From Laburnicola sp. R22_1 (taxonomy: Eukaryota > Ascomycota > Dothideomycetes > Pleosporales > Didymosphaeriaceae), in contig JACONQ010000021.1 in assembly GCA_014281115.1 (NCBI GenBank), forward strand, positions 992,001-1,056,000: DNA of 64,000 nucleotides. Direction: 5' to 3'. A program made the translations under genes and the position numbers. Of the stretch, positions 32,449 through 43,080 are shown piece by piece (the stretch's first letter is position 1; every line of letters starts with the position of its first letter). Under the pieces are notes generated by a model. The model searched no databases. It saw only the letters and a program-made list of their open reading frames with translations, and had not been told where the DNA came from.

Positions 32449-32968
32449 CACTTAGTAATAAAAAGCTACCTTTTATTCTTAGGCTTAACTTACACTATAT
32501 GGATAGCTCCTCTAGCGCCAACTCTGTTAGAGCTCCCAGCAGGCGTGTCTCTCCCCCGTTAACTTGCTACACGCGGCAACTCCCTACCTACTCTCCACTC
32601 TCCTTATCCCTCCCTTCCTTTTCTAGCTACTCTTCTTACCTATTCTTACTAGTTACACGCTAAAGTCTTAGCACTTTTCGATACAGTTTTAGGGCAGCCG
32701 AAGCTGCCCCTACTTTAGTTTTAGTTTACATGTATAATAGATACACCCTAACACCTTAGCCTATAGACAAGAAGACAAAGATTTAGCCCCCGCATGGAGG
32801 GGGGCGGACTCTTACGAGCCGCTGCAAGAGATGGCGATAGCTTCACAGCAAGAAACGCCTTCACCATTTTGGCTGGCTCCAAAACGGTTGCTTGGCGCGT
32901 CCCCATGCCCCATGGGAGGCTAGAACATTGCGTTCCTGGACGTTAATCAATACTACTACTACTACTAC
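32449..32968 (+). other. LINE L2 3' untranslated region and ACT tail
   Basis: Shared with L1 (13049-13574, reversed) and L3 (57272-57797). All three carry CATGCCCCAT(G/A)GGAGG and GGACGTTAATCAATACTACT. The element ends in tandem ACT, not A. Confidence 0.8.
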
Positions 32969-32986
32969 TAAGCCTCAGCCCTCGCA
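32969..32986. repeat. L2 target-site duplication, copy 2
   Basis: Pairs with 26727-26744. Confidence 0.8.
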
Positions 32987-34581
32987 ACGCGCTTCTCTTA
33001 GAGTAGTCTAGCCTTCAGCTGCTAGCTAGCCCTCTAAGCCTCAGCTGCCTTAGTTTTTTAGAGTACTAGCTGCTCTGCCTTAGCCTCTTTTTGCTGTAGA
33101 CGATCACGTGCCTCCTGCACCTTCCTTGGGGACCAGAAAATAGCACCCCCTAAGTACTCAGTAGGCTGGTTATCCAGCAAAGGCTTGCCACGCTTCCTAC
33201 GCCTCTTCTTATTGCCTAGTGCTGCTCTTAGTCCCTCATTTTTATGCTGTAGTAGCTGTTTTTGTACAGCAATTAAGTGCACTATTTAGCTCAGCTTCTT
33301 TGCCTTATTACTATTCCCTATATCTACTGCAGCCTTTAGGAGCTGGTCGATTTTCCTCCAGTTAGACGCGCTGAGTACTGAGGTTGAGCTTTCTCTTAAT
33401 TCCCGCTCAGGTAGGCTGGTCTTAGTGAATCTCTTAAGTATAACCTCTGGGTTAAGTAGTGATATGCCAGTAGCCTCAAAGGCCTTAATAATTAATGGCT
33501 TCCTGAACGAGCTACCCCAAGCCCTCTAGAATAGGCTAAAGAAGTCTCTTTTTGCGATTGACGATAGTCCCTGGCACCTGTGTAGGAAGGCTGAGAGCTC
33601 AGCTAAGTAGGCAGTAGAGAGAGGCTTAAACATAACAACGTTGAGCGGCTGTAGCGTATGCGTCGAATAAGGCGGAAATATAGCTAGGAGTATCCTATTC
33701 CGGTTATAGTAATTGATAAAATCCATAGTAAGGTGGGATCTATGGCCGTCAAGAATAAGTAGTTGGTAGGAGCGTCCAGCTTTCTCCTTAGTACAGCGAT
33801 CAAACACCTGCTTAAGCCACGCAAGGCCTATCTTGTTATTTGTCTAGCCAGAAGGCGATGAGTTGATAAAGGCTAAGTGTTCCTGAGGGTTAATTTCTTC
33901 AACCTAGCTTAATTGTAGGCTACCTGAGGCAGCCTGATAGATAAGGGCTGGATCTAGAGCCGATCTGTCGGCGCATATGCAGGCTAGGAGCGAAATCCAC
34001 TCACAGCTACTATCCTGAATAGCCTGCCTCACCTCCTTGCTCTCGTATAGCTGCCTACTAAAGATCCGCTTTGAGCGAGTAGTAATGCCTAGTAGGATGC
34101 CTTTTTCGTCCATATTGTACGTGTGCTGAGGCTCGATATCGTATTGGCTAATTTTCTGCTGTAGTAGGTTGAAATATAGGCTGTACTTTGTCTCTAAGTT
34201 AGCTTTGTGGCGATTGCTGTCCATTCTAGCTATCCATCTTGAAACTAGATCAATGCTGTGTTGCTTAACAAACTGATTAACCCAGTACATGCTAACGCTC
34301 GTTTTGGCTATACAGGCTGCAAAGTTCTGGATTATTTGCCATATAGGTGGTAGGCCTCGCTAAGTGAGTTTTTTAATATAGCGTATAAGCTCCTGCTCCT
34401 GTTAAGGGCGAAGTTTTCGTCGGTTGATTCCCTCAGCTGTACGCGACTGCGTTACAGCCTGGTGTCTCCGGGTGAGCGTAGAGCGTACAACGCTATGCTC
34501 CTTCGCGATTTTTGTATAGTTAATAGAGTCTCCAGGTTCTTGCGATTGTATCGCTTCAAGCGCAGCCTCAATTGACCCCAT
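32987..34581 (-). pseudogene. Tn2 pogo-type transposase, main part
   Basis: Starts MGSIEAALEAIQ at 34581. Helix-turn-helix segments (NYTKIAKEHSVVRSTL and a CENP-B-like region near 34400-34290) are followed by the DDE_1 core: YNMDEKGILLG near 34100, LLILDGHRSH near 33760 and LQPLNVVMF near 33650. The third catalytic Asp is Asn here, one G-to-A step away. Frames at 34402-34698, 33904-34290, 33526-33807 and 33058-33282 are pieces of one gene separated by TAG and TAA. About 75% of its length can be read against Tn3. The C-terminal tail lies beyond L2. Confidence 0.8.
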
Positions 34582-34617
34582 ATTGGTAGCGATAGGTGGT
34601 GTTGAAGCTTGAGGTGT

Positions 34618-34670
34618 TTTCGTGTTGAGCGCGCATTGAGGCTCGGCGCGCATTGACCCCGCACCCATGG
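34618..34670 (-). repeat. Tn2 right terminal inverted repeat
   Basis: Reverse complement of 26304-26356, followed by TA at 34671-34672. Confidence 0.85.
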
Positions 34671-34675
34671 TATTA

Positions 34676-34717
34676 CCGTGGGTCACCACCTCGTGCACGG
34701 CCCCACCTCGTGCACGG
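34676..34717 (+). repeat. Tn3 left terminal inverted repeat
   Basis: Forty-two bases, pairing with 42600-42641. Confidence 0.85.
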
Positions 34718-34773
34718 CCAACACCAAATCTCCCGCACTTTCAGAATCGCTTTACACCACCAATATACACCCA

Positions 34774-36645
34774 ATGGAGGCTGCCCTAGAGTCGTTCAAA
34801 TCGCTGAAGCTTGGAGAGAAGCCTAATTATACTCAGACTGCGAAAAAGTACGGTGTTGATCGAACGTTGCTGTCGAAGCGTCACCGCGGGGTTATCGGCA
34901 GCTATGCGGAGAAAGTCGATAATATGCGCCTTCTCAACTCTACACAGGAAACTGAGCTCGTACAATATATTGATAAGCTCTGTGTACGAGGGCTACCACC
35001 TACAAGGGAGATGATACGGAATTTCGCAGCAGAAATAGCAGGAAAAGAGCCAGGAAAAAACTGGGTTGATCGCTTTATTGCGTGGCATGACATTGAGCTT
35101 GTATCTCAATGGGCATCCGGCATCGATTCCACACGCCACAGAGCTGACTCTGCCTTTAAATACGCCCTATATTTTAAGCTCCTAGACCAGAAGATAACTC
35201 AGTACGATATCAAGGCTCGCAATATCTACAATATGGATAAGAAGGGCTTCTTGATTAGTGTGCTGTCAAAAATAAAGCGCGTGTTCTCCCGCCATCGATA
35301 TAATCACAGAGGCGTGAAACAAGCACTCCAGGACGGCAACAGGGAGTGGATAACTACAATAGCCTGTATTTGCGCCGACGGCAGCTATCTCACGCCTGCG
35401 CTGATTTATCAGGCTGTTTCTGGCAAGATACAAGACTTATAGCTTCAAGATTTCGACCCTGCAGAGCACAAAACCTTCTTCGCCTCATCGCCCAGTAGAT
35501 GGACCAACAACAAGCTAGGGCTCGCATGGCTTAAACAGGTGTTCAATCGCGAAACAAAAGCAAAGGCAAGACGATCATATCGTCTACTCATCCTTAACGG
35601 CCATGGCTCACATATATCGATGGAGTTTATCAAGTTTTGCGACGACAATTAGATTCTTCTGGCCATCTATCCTCCCCACGCTACCCACACCTTGCAGCCG
35701 CTCGACGTCTGCCTTTTCAAGCCTCTATCAACTGCCTACTTAAACGAGCTCTCCGAGTTCATGTATAGCTGCCAGGGCATCTCCGCGATTACAAAAAGAG
35801 ACTTCTTGCTTGTTCTATAAGGCCTGGCATACAACGTTTAAGGAAAAGACGATCTTAATGGCTTTTCAAGTCACAGGGCTTTCGCCGTTAGACCCAGAGG
35901 CTATACTTAAGAAGTTTAAAATAGAGGAGACTGAGAGGCCCTCATTAAGCGATAGTACTACTTCCGTACTCAGCGCTTCAGATTGGAGAAAGATTAAGCG
36001 ATTACTGCGCCAGGTAGTGGAGGATATCTACAATCGACGCTCCCAACAGCTAAGCCAGACAATTCACGTGATGGCTGTACAAAAACAGCTCCTCCAGCAT
36101 AAAAACAAGCGACTCAGAGGGGCCTTTGTCAATAAGAAGAAGCGCCGTCAACGTGGCAGGCCTCTATTACTTAAGGCACCGCAGGAGTATAATAGTGGAG
36201 CTATATTCTAGTCGCCATCCAAAGTCAAAAACGCCCGCAATCGCCAAGCACAAAAGGATGCCAACAAGCAGCTACTACAACAACAGAAGTCCGAGGAGAT
36301 CAAGCGTAGGGAGCAGCAGAAGCAGGAGAAGGCTACCATGCTTAAAGAGAGGCAGCGCATAAGAGAGGTGGCCAAAGAAATACGCCTTCAAGAACAGCGC
36401 GAGAAGGCCGTGCAGCGCGAAGAAGCTAGGATCGCGCGCGAAGCCAAAAGCAACTCCAACAAGATATACAATTCTCCAAAAAGGGTAATAGACGCCGTCA
36501 AAAGGCCTTTGCACCACCTCCTCAAGTCGCTGAGGAGACAGAGGATGTTGGTGTGGATATATCATCTGTAGTTGATGTGGTGCCTACACCCGGCCCTGCC
36601 ACGCGCACCCGCAAAGTACGCCTCCCACAGAGGTATCGCACGTAG
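34774..36645 (+). pseudogene. Tn3 pogo-type transposase
   Basis: Starts MEAALESFKSL at 34774; the upstream ATG at 34678 lies in the terminal repeat. It has helix-turn-helix segments (NYTQTAKKYGVDRTLLSKRH, then a CENP-B-like region to about residue 130). The DDE_1 core reads YNMDKKGFLIS, LLILNGHGSH and LQPLDVCLF, so the second catalytic Asp is Asn. TAG stops occur at 35440, near 35650 and at 36209. There are single-base frame changes near 35805 and in an A run near 36476. The tail is a Gln/Lys/Arg coiled coil (QKDANKQLLQQQKSEEIKRRE) ending ...VRLPQRYRT. It is related to the Tn2 enzyme but is a different subfamily, with distinct terminal repeats. Confidence 0.85.
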
Positions 36646-36711
36646 TTTATCGTTACCAATCAATCAAATAGGTCCTTAAAAGCCCTCCACTAAAAAATCT
36701 CGCGATAATAC
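36646..36711 (+). other. Tn3 3' flank up to copia-C
   Basis: AT-rich sequence ending in AATAC (36707-36711), the copia-C target-site duplication. The other copy is at 42542-42546, after which Tn3 continues to its right end. Confidence 0.7.
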
Positions 36712-36914
36712 TGTTGGTTCCACGTCGGGTCGTGTATACACGGTAAACAGTAATAAACAGATAGTCAAAGATTTTGGTTGTAAGTTGTCCTATCCTCACC
36801 GTGGAGGTGAGGATAGGGCAGACCCCCTGTCAAACACTGGCCAAACAAGGAGGCAAGGCTAGGGGTAGAACCCCTGTAACAACGCTAGCTACTTGGGGAG
36901 AGCTACTGCCAACA
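36712..36914 (-). repeat. copia-C 3' LTR, 203 bp
   Basis: TGTTGGTTCC...CTGCCAACA. It contains a 12-bp stem (CCTATCCTCACC / GGTGAGGATAGG) at 36789-36817 with loop GTGGA. Confidence 0.9.
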
Positions 36915-36969
36915 CTGGCAGTCTTTTCTTTGTGAAAATGAAGCTATCCCCAATTACCTGAATCTCCTA

Positions 36970-39942
36970 CTACTCCTCCTTCCGCTTCACCCATCCTTCT
37001 ATCCTAATTGTCAGCTTGTTTAAGCTAACTAGCTGTTCAAGGGACTTATTTGGATTGCTCTTAGTTATCGCGTCGGCAGGGTTGTCGTCTCCATTAATCC
37101 ATCGGATCTCTGCGAGCTCGCGTCTCTCGTATGATTGGCGTAGAGCTATAATATCTATCATAAGTCTCTTCTCCTTTGTTGTACCAAGCTTAACAAGGCA
37201 CTCGTATAGCGAGTAGGAGTCTGTACAGACTACTATTGGCAATAGTTCTCCAAGATTAGATGCAAGTTGCGACGCAATCTTGCCAATTGTCTGACCTATA
37301 CAGACACCTATATCTACGCCACTAACCATGCCGTAGATCTCTGAAGCTAGCACGCTCCGTGTAATCCTTTTGCTCTTGGTTGAGCTCCAGTGGAGCAGGT
37401 TACCATAGATTTCGAACTTATCTTGTGCCGCAGGGTCGTCCTCTGTTGTCTCATTTGCTAATACAATAATATATCCAATCTAGGAGCTATAATCTTTATT
37501 GTTTGCAAATGAGCCGTCAACAAAGATATACAGCTTTGCTGTTGCAAGGTGTAGCGGCACATATTGTAGTCCACAGGTCAGGTTGTCAAGTTGCCACTTT
37601 AGTCGCTTGTTGAGATCCTTTGCGTCCTCTTCTGTGGGATCCTGAGCTTGCGCGGCGCAAGATAGATCAAATGAAGCCTCTGGTTGGCAAATTGTCGCAA
37701 TATAAGCTGCTCGAGCTCGTTGTTCTCTGTACGCCTGGCGGAAGTCACTGTGCGACAGGTCTACAAGCTGGATCTTCTTGCCCTGGTCCTTCTGTCTCAT
37801 TTCTATCACTTTGTCTTTCTGTGTAATAATACAGCCATTGAATAGTAGTGGTAGGCTTTCAGAGAGAGCTTCCTTTGGTTTAGCCTTGATTTCTGCCTTT
37901 TGCAGTTCTGTATCTTCTTTTTCAGCAAACTGCTCATCTGCAAGAATCAAGGTATCGTCTGTCTGCATGCTAACAACTCCAAAAGGCTTTTCTGCTGTTA
38001 ATAGCAGGCAGGGGTCGTACGTAGACGTCTCTATAGCTAACTGTTGGCGGTGGTGCTTGTGGTAAGTCGCCCACCAGTGTGTGCCTGCCTCTGGTATGCC
38101 GTATAGCGGTCGTTGTACCACTATAATTGTATTTGGCGGGTAGGTTGATTGAAGCTGACTAGGCAGTCGAGCGAGAATAAGACGGTTGAGATATGTTGTT
38201 GACTGCGTGTAGGCTTGAGTGACGTTGCGGAGGTATACTCTGATATCGCAGTGGATAGCTGTAGGTGCTAGAGCTAGAATAAGACGTTGACTAGACTGTT
38301 GGATTGTGGGAGATTGCGTAAGGATAATCTCCTTTCCGTCGTCATTGTACGCCTGTATTACTAGCCTAGATTTCTTAAAAGGGTTGTCTGTTGTCTTGCC
38401 TTTGACCTCATTGACTAGTCGCGATTTGAATACTCGGATCCCCTAGTGTTTGCCATCTGGATCGTACTGAGTAAACTCAAAGACTCCTCTTGCAATTAGC
38501 CCGTCGATTTCCTGCCTTTGTGATGCCTTAAAAGGTGCTCCTGGTGTTGTAATCTTGCCTTCCTGGCGCAGTTTGCGAGAGAGCTCTCTATCCGCAACTT
38601 CCTTTGCGGTTATGTAGGCTGTTGATTGAAGCTGCTCACCCTGATCCTCATTGTCTGTTTCGTCACCTGGGTATCTTGTTGGCTTGCGTCTTTGGCGACT
38701 GGGTCGAGCTTCTGCGGCTGGTTTCTCGCGCGGGGATTTGGGTGGCGTACCGCCAACAGGATCTGGCATTGTGGTATCTGGCAGTGTGGGATCTTGTGGC
38801 GTAGTCTCTTGCGGCTCCTTATAGTACGGTTTCACAACTGTTGAGCGGAACTGGGTTGATCCGCTTGGCAGCTCTACTATACAGGTCTCTCCCTGGGTTT
38901 CAAGCAGCGTATGTGGGCCTGTCCATCCTTTCTTCTCTCTGTATACTCGGACCTGGGAGCCAATAGGCAGGTTGACAGTAATCCGCGTATCTGGGCCATT
39001 CCGTATCGCAAGGGCGTCGTTGATTTGGCGCTGGGCGTGCAGTTTTCGCACTTCATCAGTCGCTAGTCTGATAGCTTTTGTACGTTTTTCAGTAGAGGGT
39101 GACGGAGGATCTGCGTCCGTCATCCTTGGGTAGGCGCCAAACACTAGCAGAGTGGGCACTAGTCCATCTGGTCCTGCTGAATCGTTGACAGCCTTCTGTG
39201 CCATTTGTAGTATGAGCTCCTTGCTTGGTCTCTCGTCCTGTACCTCAGCTTCTATAATCTTGTACGCGCGGCGCAGAGGGGCGTGGTATCGCTCTACTAA
39301 GCCAATGCTGTTGTGAGCTTCTACTGGCACTTCCTTTGTGATAATTGCCATCGATCTGGCGAGCTGCTGGAACTCCCGCGAAGCAAAGTTTGTACCGGCG
39401 TCATGCACAATCTGATCTGGCGGGCCAAGATAGACGTCAATCCAGCAGATTCGGATCGTGTCCTATGCCGTAGCTGCAGACATGTTAGGTAGGAATCGTG
39501 AGGCACCAAATTGGGTAGCTTTATTAACTATCTGGAGGACTGGCTTGCCATTAATGTATAGTACGTCCACAATAATAGAAAAATTGAACTCATAGTTGTC
39601 TTTTAACGTAAATTTGAATCTGCCAGGTGACTTGGCATTCATCTGACAGTGGTGGCAATACCTTGTCAGGTGTTGCAGGATCTGCTGGTCTACCTCATGG
39701 CCAGCGCGCTGTAACAGCCGGAGCAGTCGGCGTACTGACGGGTGGCCGAATCGTCGGTGGAGGCGTCGTAGTTCAGTCTCTGTGAGGTGGCAAGTTGCTC
39801 GCGAACCGCGGTCTTCTGTCGCTGTCCAGTGACACCCTGCTAGCGATTCTTCCTGATCCAGAAGCATGTACGGGTGGCCCCATTTCCATACAATAGGGAC
39901 GAACTTAGAGTCGTTCTGGACAAGTACATGGAGTTGGAACAA
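36970..39942 (-). pseudogene. copia-C pol (integrase, reverse transcriptase, RNase H)
   Basis: One minus-strand frame holds an integrase HHCC zinc region (LHRRFGHPSVRRLL...CHHCQ, 39463-39942), a catalytic core (39408 region, MHDAGTNFASREF...SIGLVERYHAPLR), an acidic/basic linker (38443-38900), reverse transcriptase (37480-38450; VQRPLYGIPEAGTHWW and a MQTDDTLILA active-site segment) and RNase H (36970-37353; LASEIYGMVSGVD, CTDSYSLYECL). Gaps between the blocks are single stops (TAG near 39450 and 38440, others near 38130 and 37470). One base is missing or extra relative to the gag-protease frame near 39930. The family would reverse-transcribe and integrate the element; this copy is inactive but could be close to an active ancestor. 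Confidence 0.8.
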
Positions 39943-39949
39943 CTATTAC

Positions 39950-42121
39950 TCCAAGGGTTCTAGTGTCGCCTTTGCCAAATCGAATTGTCTGACTAGCTGC
40001 TGAGGTATCGATCTGTACGAGTGGCAGTTTCCTACACAGAGCTTCAACCTGGGGTTGGCCAGCAGTCGATATGCCAGAAGCTCCAGTATCTGGCATAATC
40101 CCCTGAAAGACAGCGGATGAGTAGCGATCCTCAAACGTACAGTTGCGGCCTGTTGTCCATGCCTCATATCCTTCTATAAGCCTGTGAGACTAATATCCTC
40201 CTGTAAGCCTGTGAGAGACTGATTGATCGTTCAATATTGACACAGTTTTGGCGCCGTCAATTGCACGCGGCCCTGCTAGGTAGCCCTCGCAGAAGAATTG
40301 CTCGCTATAGTCCGCCTCATCCTACAGTAATCCGTCGATCAAGTTGGTGATCCCGCTTGGGTCGGCAGTGGCGTTGCTATTATGGGCATTGCTGTCGGAT
40401 ATATTAAGGCCTTCGTAGTTAACTAGGAACTGCTGGATATCCTCTATTGTACAGTTTATTGTTTGCTGTAGATGTTGAGCGTGCCTGTTGTATAATCTGC
40501 GCCTTTCCTCTAGTGTGTGCCTTGTAGAGAAGCAGTTAATCTTCCCACATACCTAGCATCGTTTTGCGTCCCACTAGAACCGCTGGGATCCTCTGTAGCG
40601 GTCGCGGAATGACTAGTTTCCGCCTCTAGCGCGACTGTAACTGCCTTTATCGCGGCCGAAGCGGTAGCGGTTGCTGCCGCGGTTGTACGTCCGGTCCGTC
40701 CAGTACTGCTGCGGATCCGGGCTGTCGTCCGTATAGTAGGCCTGGCGTTGTGCTTGTCTCTCTTTCTCCGCCGTAACAATTGCTAACCTGATTTCCGCAC
40801 AAAGTCCTTCATACGTAGACGCTGGTTTGTACAGAGCTATGCTACACTCCTTGACGCTGTGGTAGGCTTGTATCACTGCGTTGCGGAGGCTTATCTCTGA
40901 AGAATACTCTATAGTGTGCTCTGTCAGTCCATCCTGTATCTGTTGCAGCTCATCTGTGAGCTCTTAAAAGAGCTCTAGCATTAGCCTCTCTGGACTTTTC
41001 TGTACAAGGTTAAGTAGAGAGGCTTCGTGCCAAAGGATAGTGTATTGTTGCAGATCCTCCTCTGTCTTAAAGTGTTCCCTAACAGTCTTGACAATTGTAG
41101 CAAAATTAAAGCCTCTGCCGTGGATCTTACTCTAATAGAAAGCTTTAGCTCGTCCTTTAAGTGAGATAGGGTAGAGCTAGTGCATCTGTCCCTTAGAGAT
41201 CTTAAACAACTCGCAGGTATCGTAAAAGGTCCTTAACTTGGCTGATAGAAAGTTATCCTTGTCGCCGCTGTATTTCATATCCTCTGTATAGACCTTAAGA
41301 AACCCTGTCTTTGTCTGAATTAGGATCCTTTCTGGATCTGGGGCTGTATATGGTATTAGTGGCGGTGCTGAGAAACCTCTATATGTAGATAGTGCTGGCA
41401 GATTCGTGTACAATAGAAACCGTACTTGTGGCTGCTAAGATTGCTGCTGCTGTACTTGCTAAGGCAGCTGCTAAGGCTCTGGCGGCGGCAACAGTGACGG
41501 GTTACAATTCGGATAGGGCAACTCAGTTGTTCTGACTATTGTTGTATCGTCTTGGGGAGCTATACTCTATATAGCTGGCTTCAGAGCTATATTTGAAGCA
41601 ATCTTCTTTAGATAGGTTCGCGTAATTTTGCCTGCCTATATGATCTCCTCCTCTATCCACTGATGTGGCTCGTCGTTGTTAAGTACGTCTTGAAGAGACT
41701 TGCCAATCAATTTCCTTATACCGCTGTCAACCCATACGCTATTGTAGAGGAGGTAATCGCGCAGTGTACACCAAGCTTTCCTAGCTAGTATCTCGAAGGT
41801 TGCCTTTGTCCATCCATCAAAGTCTGTCTTGAAGGTTTCCCATAGTCCAATACCTCTATATTGAGAGCTTTTGTACAGTAAGACAGTGCTTAAGATGTAT
41901 GCGTTAAGGATTGGCTCTGTGAGGTGTTCTGGGTTAGAGATGTCAATATCCTTGTCCCATCCGCGTAGGTCGATCTGAAACTCCTCTTGTAGTTTCTAGA
42001 CTTTAGCAGGAACAAAGTTGTTGTTACTGTACGCGGTTGATTGCGTAGGTTTGTCTTGGGTATCCTCTGGGTTTGCGGTGCCGAGAGAGCTGGTCTCTTT
42101 TCCAGACGCTGAAGCTGACAT
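39950..42121 (-). pseudogene. copia-C gag and protease
   Basis: Starts MSASASGKETSS at 42121. It reads through a gag capsid-like region with LRGWDKDIDISNPEHLTEP and an early TAG near 42000. Next comes 41177-41413 (FLKVYTEDMKYSGDKDNFLSAKL), then an Arg/Tyr-rich nucleocapsid-like region (40613-40876) and a CCHC-like cysteine cluster near 40550. The aspartic protease is marked by PDTGASGIS at 40096, with the expected DTGA catalytic triplet. All blocks share one frame, with about five stops. The nucleocapsid frame also stays open in a second reading (40510-40779), which is a shadow. Confidence 0.7.
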
Positions 42122-42335
42122 GGTTGTCGCTATATGACGGTACTATAGGACAGTGAGACGAGTCTTCAAGTCCTGTATCGTAAGCGACGTTGTTGAGGCA
42201 AAACCAGTACGCTATGAGTCGATACTAGTAATTACCAGGCAAAAGCCAGTACGCTATAAGTCGATACTCGCAATCACCCTTCGAGCGCTGGTACCTTGCT
42301 TGTCTGTGGCTAACGTGAGGTTAACCACTGATCAG

Positions 42336-42541
42336 TGTTGGTTCCACGTCGGGTCGTGTATACACGGTAAACAGTAATAAACAGATAGTCAAAGATTTTG
42401 GTTGTAAGTTGTTGTCCTATCCTCACCTCCACGGTGAGGATAGGGCAGACCCCCTGTCAAACACTGGCCAAACAAGGAGGCAAGGCTAGGGGTAGAACCC
42501 CTGTAACAACGCTAGCTACTTGGGGAGAGCTACTGCCAACA
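42336..42541 (-). repeat. copia-C 5' LTR, 206 bp
   Basis: Same ends as the left LTR. The hairpin at 42416-42444 has the same 12-bp stems but loop TCCAC, the reverse complement of GTGGA in the other LTR. It is followed by AATAC. Confidence 0.9.
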
Positions 42542-42599
42542 AATACAATATATATGCGACTCTACAGCTGCAAAAGTTGTGGGTGTGGGCATCTGGAAA

Positions 42600-42641
42600 C
42601 CGTGCACCAGGTGGGGCCGTGCACCAGGTGGTGACCCACGG
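42600..42641 (-). repeat. Tn3 right terminal inverted repeat
   Basis: Ends ...GTGACCCACGG before TA at 42642-42643. Confidence 0.85.
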
Positions 42642-42643
42642 TA

Positions 42644-43080
42644 CTGCTGACGCTTGCTTTCTAGGGCGACTTACGCTACTGTAGGCGGCACCGCGCTTGC
42701 AGCTTGCTCTGAGCATGTGCGAACGCCTCTTGCGACACAGCTGAGCCACCCTAAAGCCGACCCCGCAACACAGTAAGATTAATGCCTTTTAATTGTCATC
42801 GGTTGTCAACTATGTACGGCAGTGCTAAGGTTTTTGATGGTCCTTTCTCTCCAGTTGCTAAAATACATCTTACTGCCACCAACCTAGGACTAGCCAAAGC
42901 CATACACACAACACTAAACACCTATAGCAGGCAAGGCCGCGAAACTGTTGGCGCATGGCACTGCATCGCCTTTTGACCACACTACAACCGACGCAAGTTT
43001 CAACACCTCTGCGCAAGCAGGGCTCGAAGCCTGGATCCATTGGCACTACTGTCAGAAAGGCTTCCAATACGATGGAACGT
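42644..43080 (+). repeat. long inverted repeat, left arm, inner half
   Basis: Reverse complement of 45173-45614 with few differences. It ends at ...GATGGAACGT, where the right arm begins ACGTTCCATC. It contains the 5' part of the ATPase gene and its upstream sequence. Confidence 0.9.

Larger units (their letters stand above)
26745..32968 (+). mobile_element. LINE L2, near-full-length Tad-like non-LTR retrotransposon
   Basis: About 6.2 kb, with a 5' leader, ORF1, ORF2, a 3' untranslated region and a terminal run of ACT triplets in place of poly(A). It is flanked by an 18-bp target-site duplication and inserted into Tn2. Compared with L3 it lacks only a few dozen bases at the 5' end. It is moderately mutated; L3 is far worse. 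Confidence 0.9.
26304..34670 (-). mobile_element. Tn2, pogo-type DNA transposon, mutated, carrying LINE L2
   Basis: Terminal inverted repeats begin CCATGGGTGCGGGGTCAATG at both ends and agree over about 53 bp (26304-26356 and 34618-34670). TA flanks it at 26302-26303 and 34671-34672. Without the nested LINE it is about 2.1 kb, the usual size. Its transposase is on the minus strand and is broken by stops and by L2. Confidence 0.85.
36712..42541 (-). mobile_element. Copia-C LTR retrotransposon inside Tn3
   Basis: 5830 bp with LTRs of 203 bp (36712-36914) and 206 bp (42336-42541) and an AATAC duplication. Few stops interrupt its frames compared with the copia-B copies, so it is relatively young. 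The two LTRs differ by a 3-bp indel and by an inverted hairpin loop. It belongs to a different copia lineage from A and B; its primer-binding site is not the initiator tRNA-Met half. Confidence 0.9.
34676..42641 (+). mobile_element. Tn3, pogo-type DNA transposon, mutated, carrying copia-C
   Basis: Terminal inverted repeats of 42 bp (34676-34717 and 42600-42641) start CCGTGGGTCACCACCT and contain two CCACCT-GTGCACGG subrepeats. They differ by C/G at two positions. TA flanks it at 34674-34675 and 42642-42643. Without copia-C it is about 2.1 kb. It lies only 3 bp from the Tn2 duplication. The matching site in the right inverted-repeat arm has TG instead of TA. Confidence 0.85.

Noticed and set aside
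40510..40779. Ala/Thr-rich 89-codon frame in copia-C
   Set aside because: Out of frame with gag and protease; an overlapping shadow of the nucleocapsid region.
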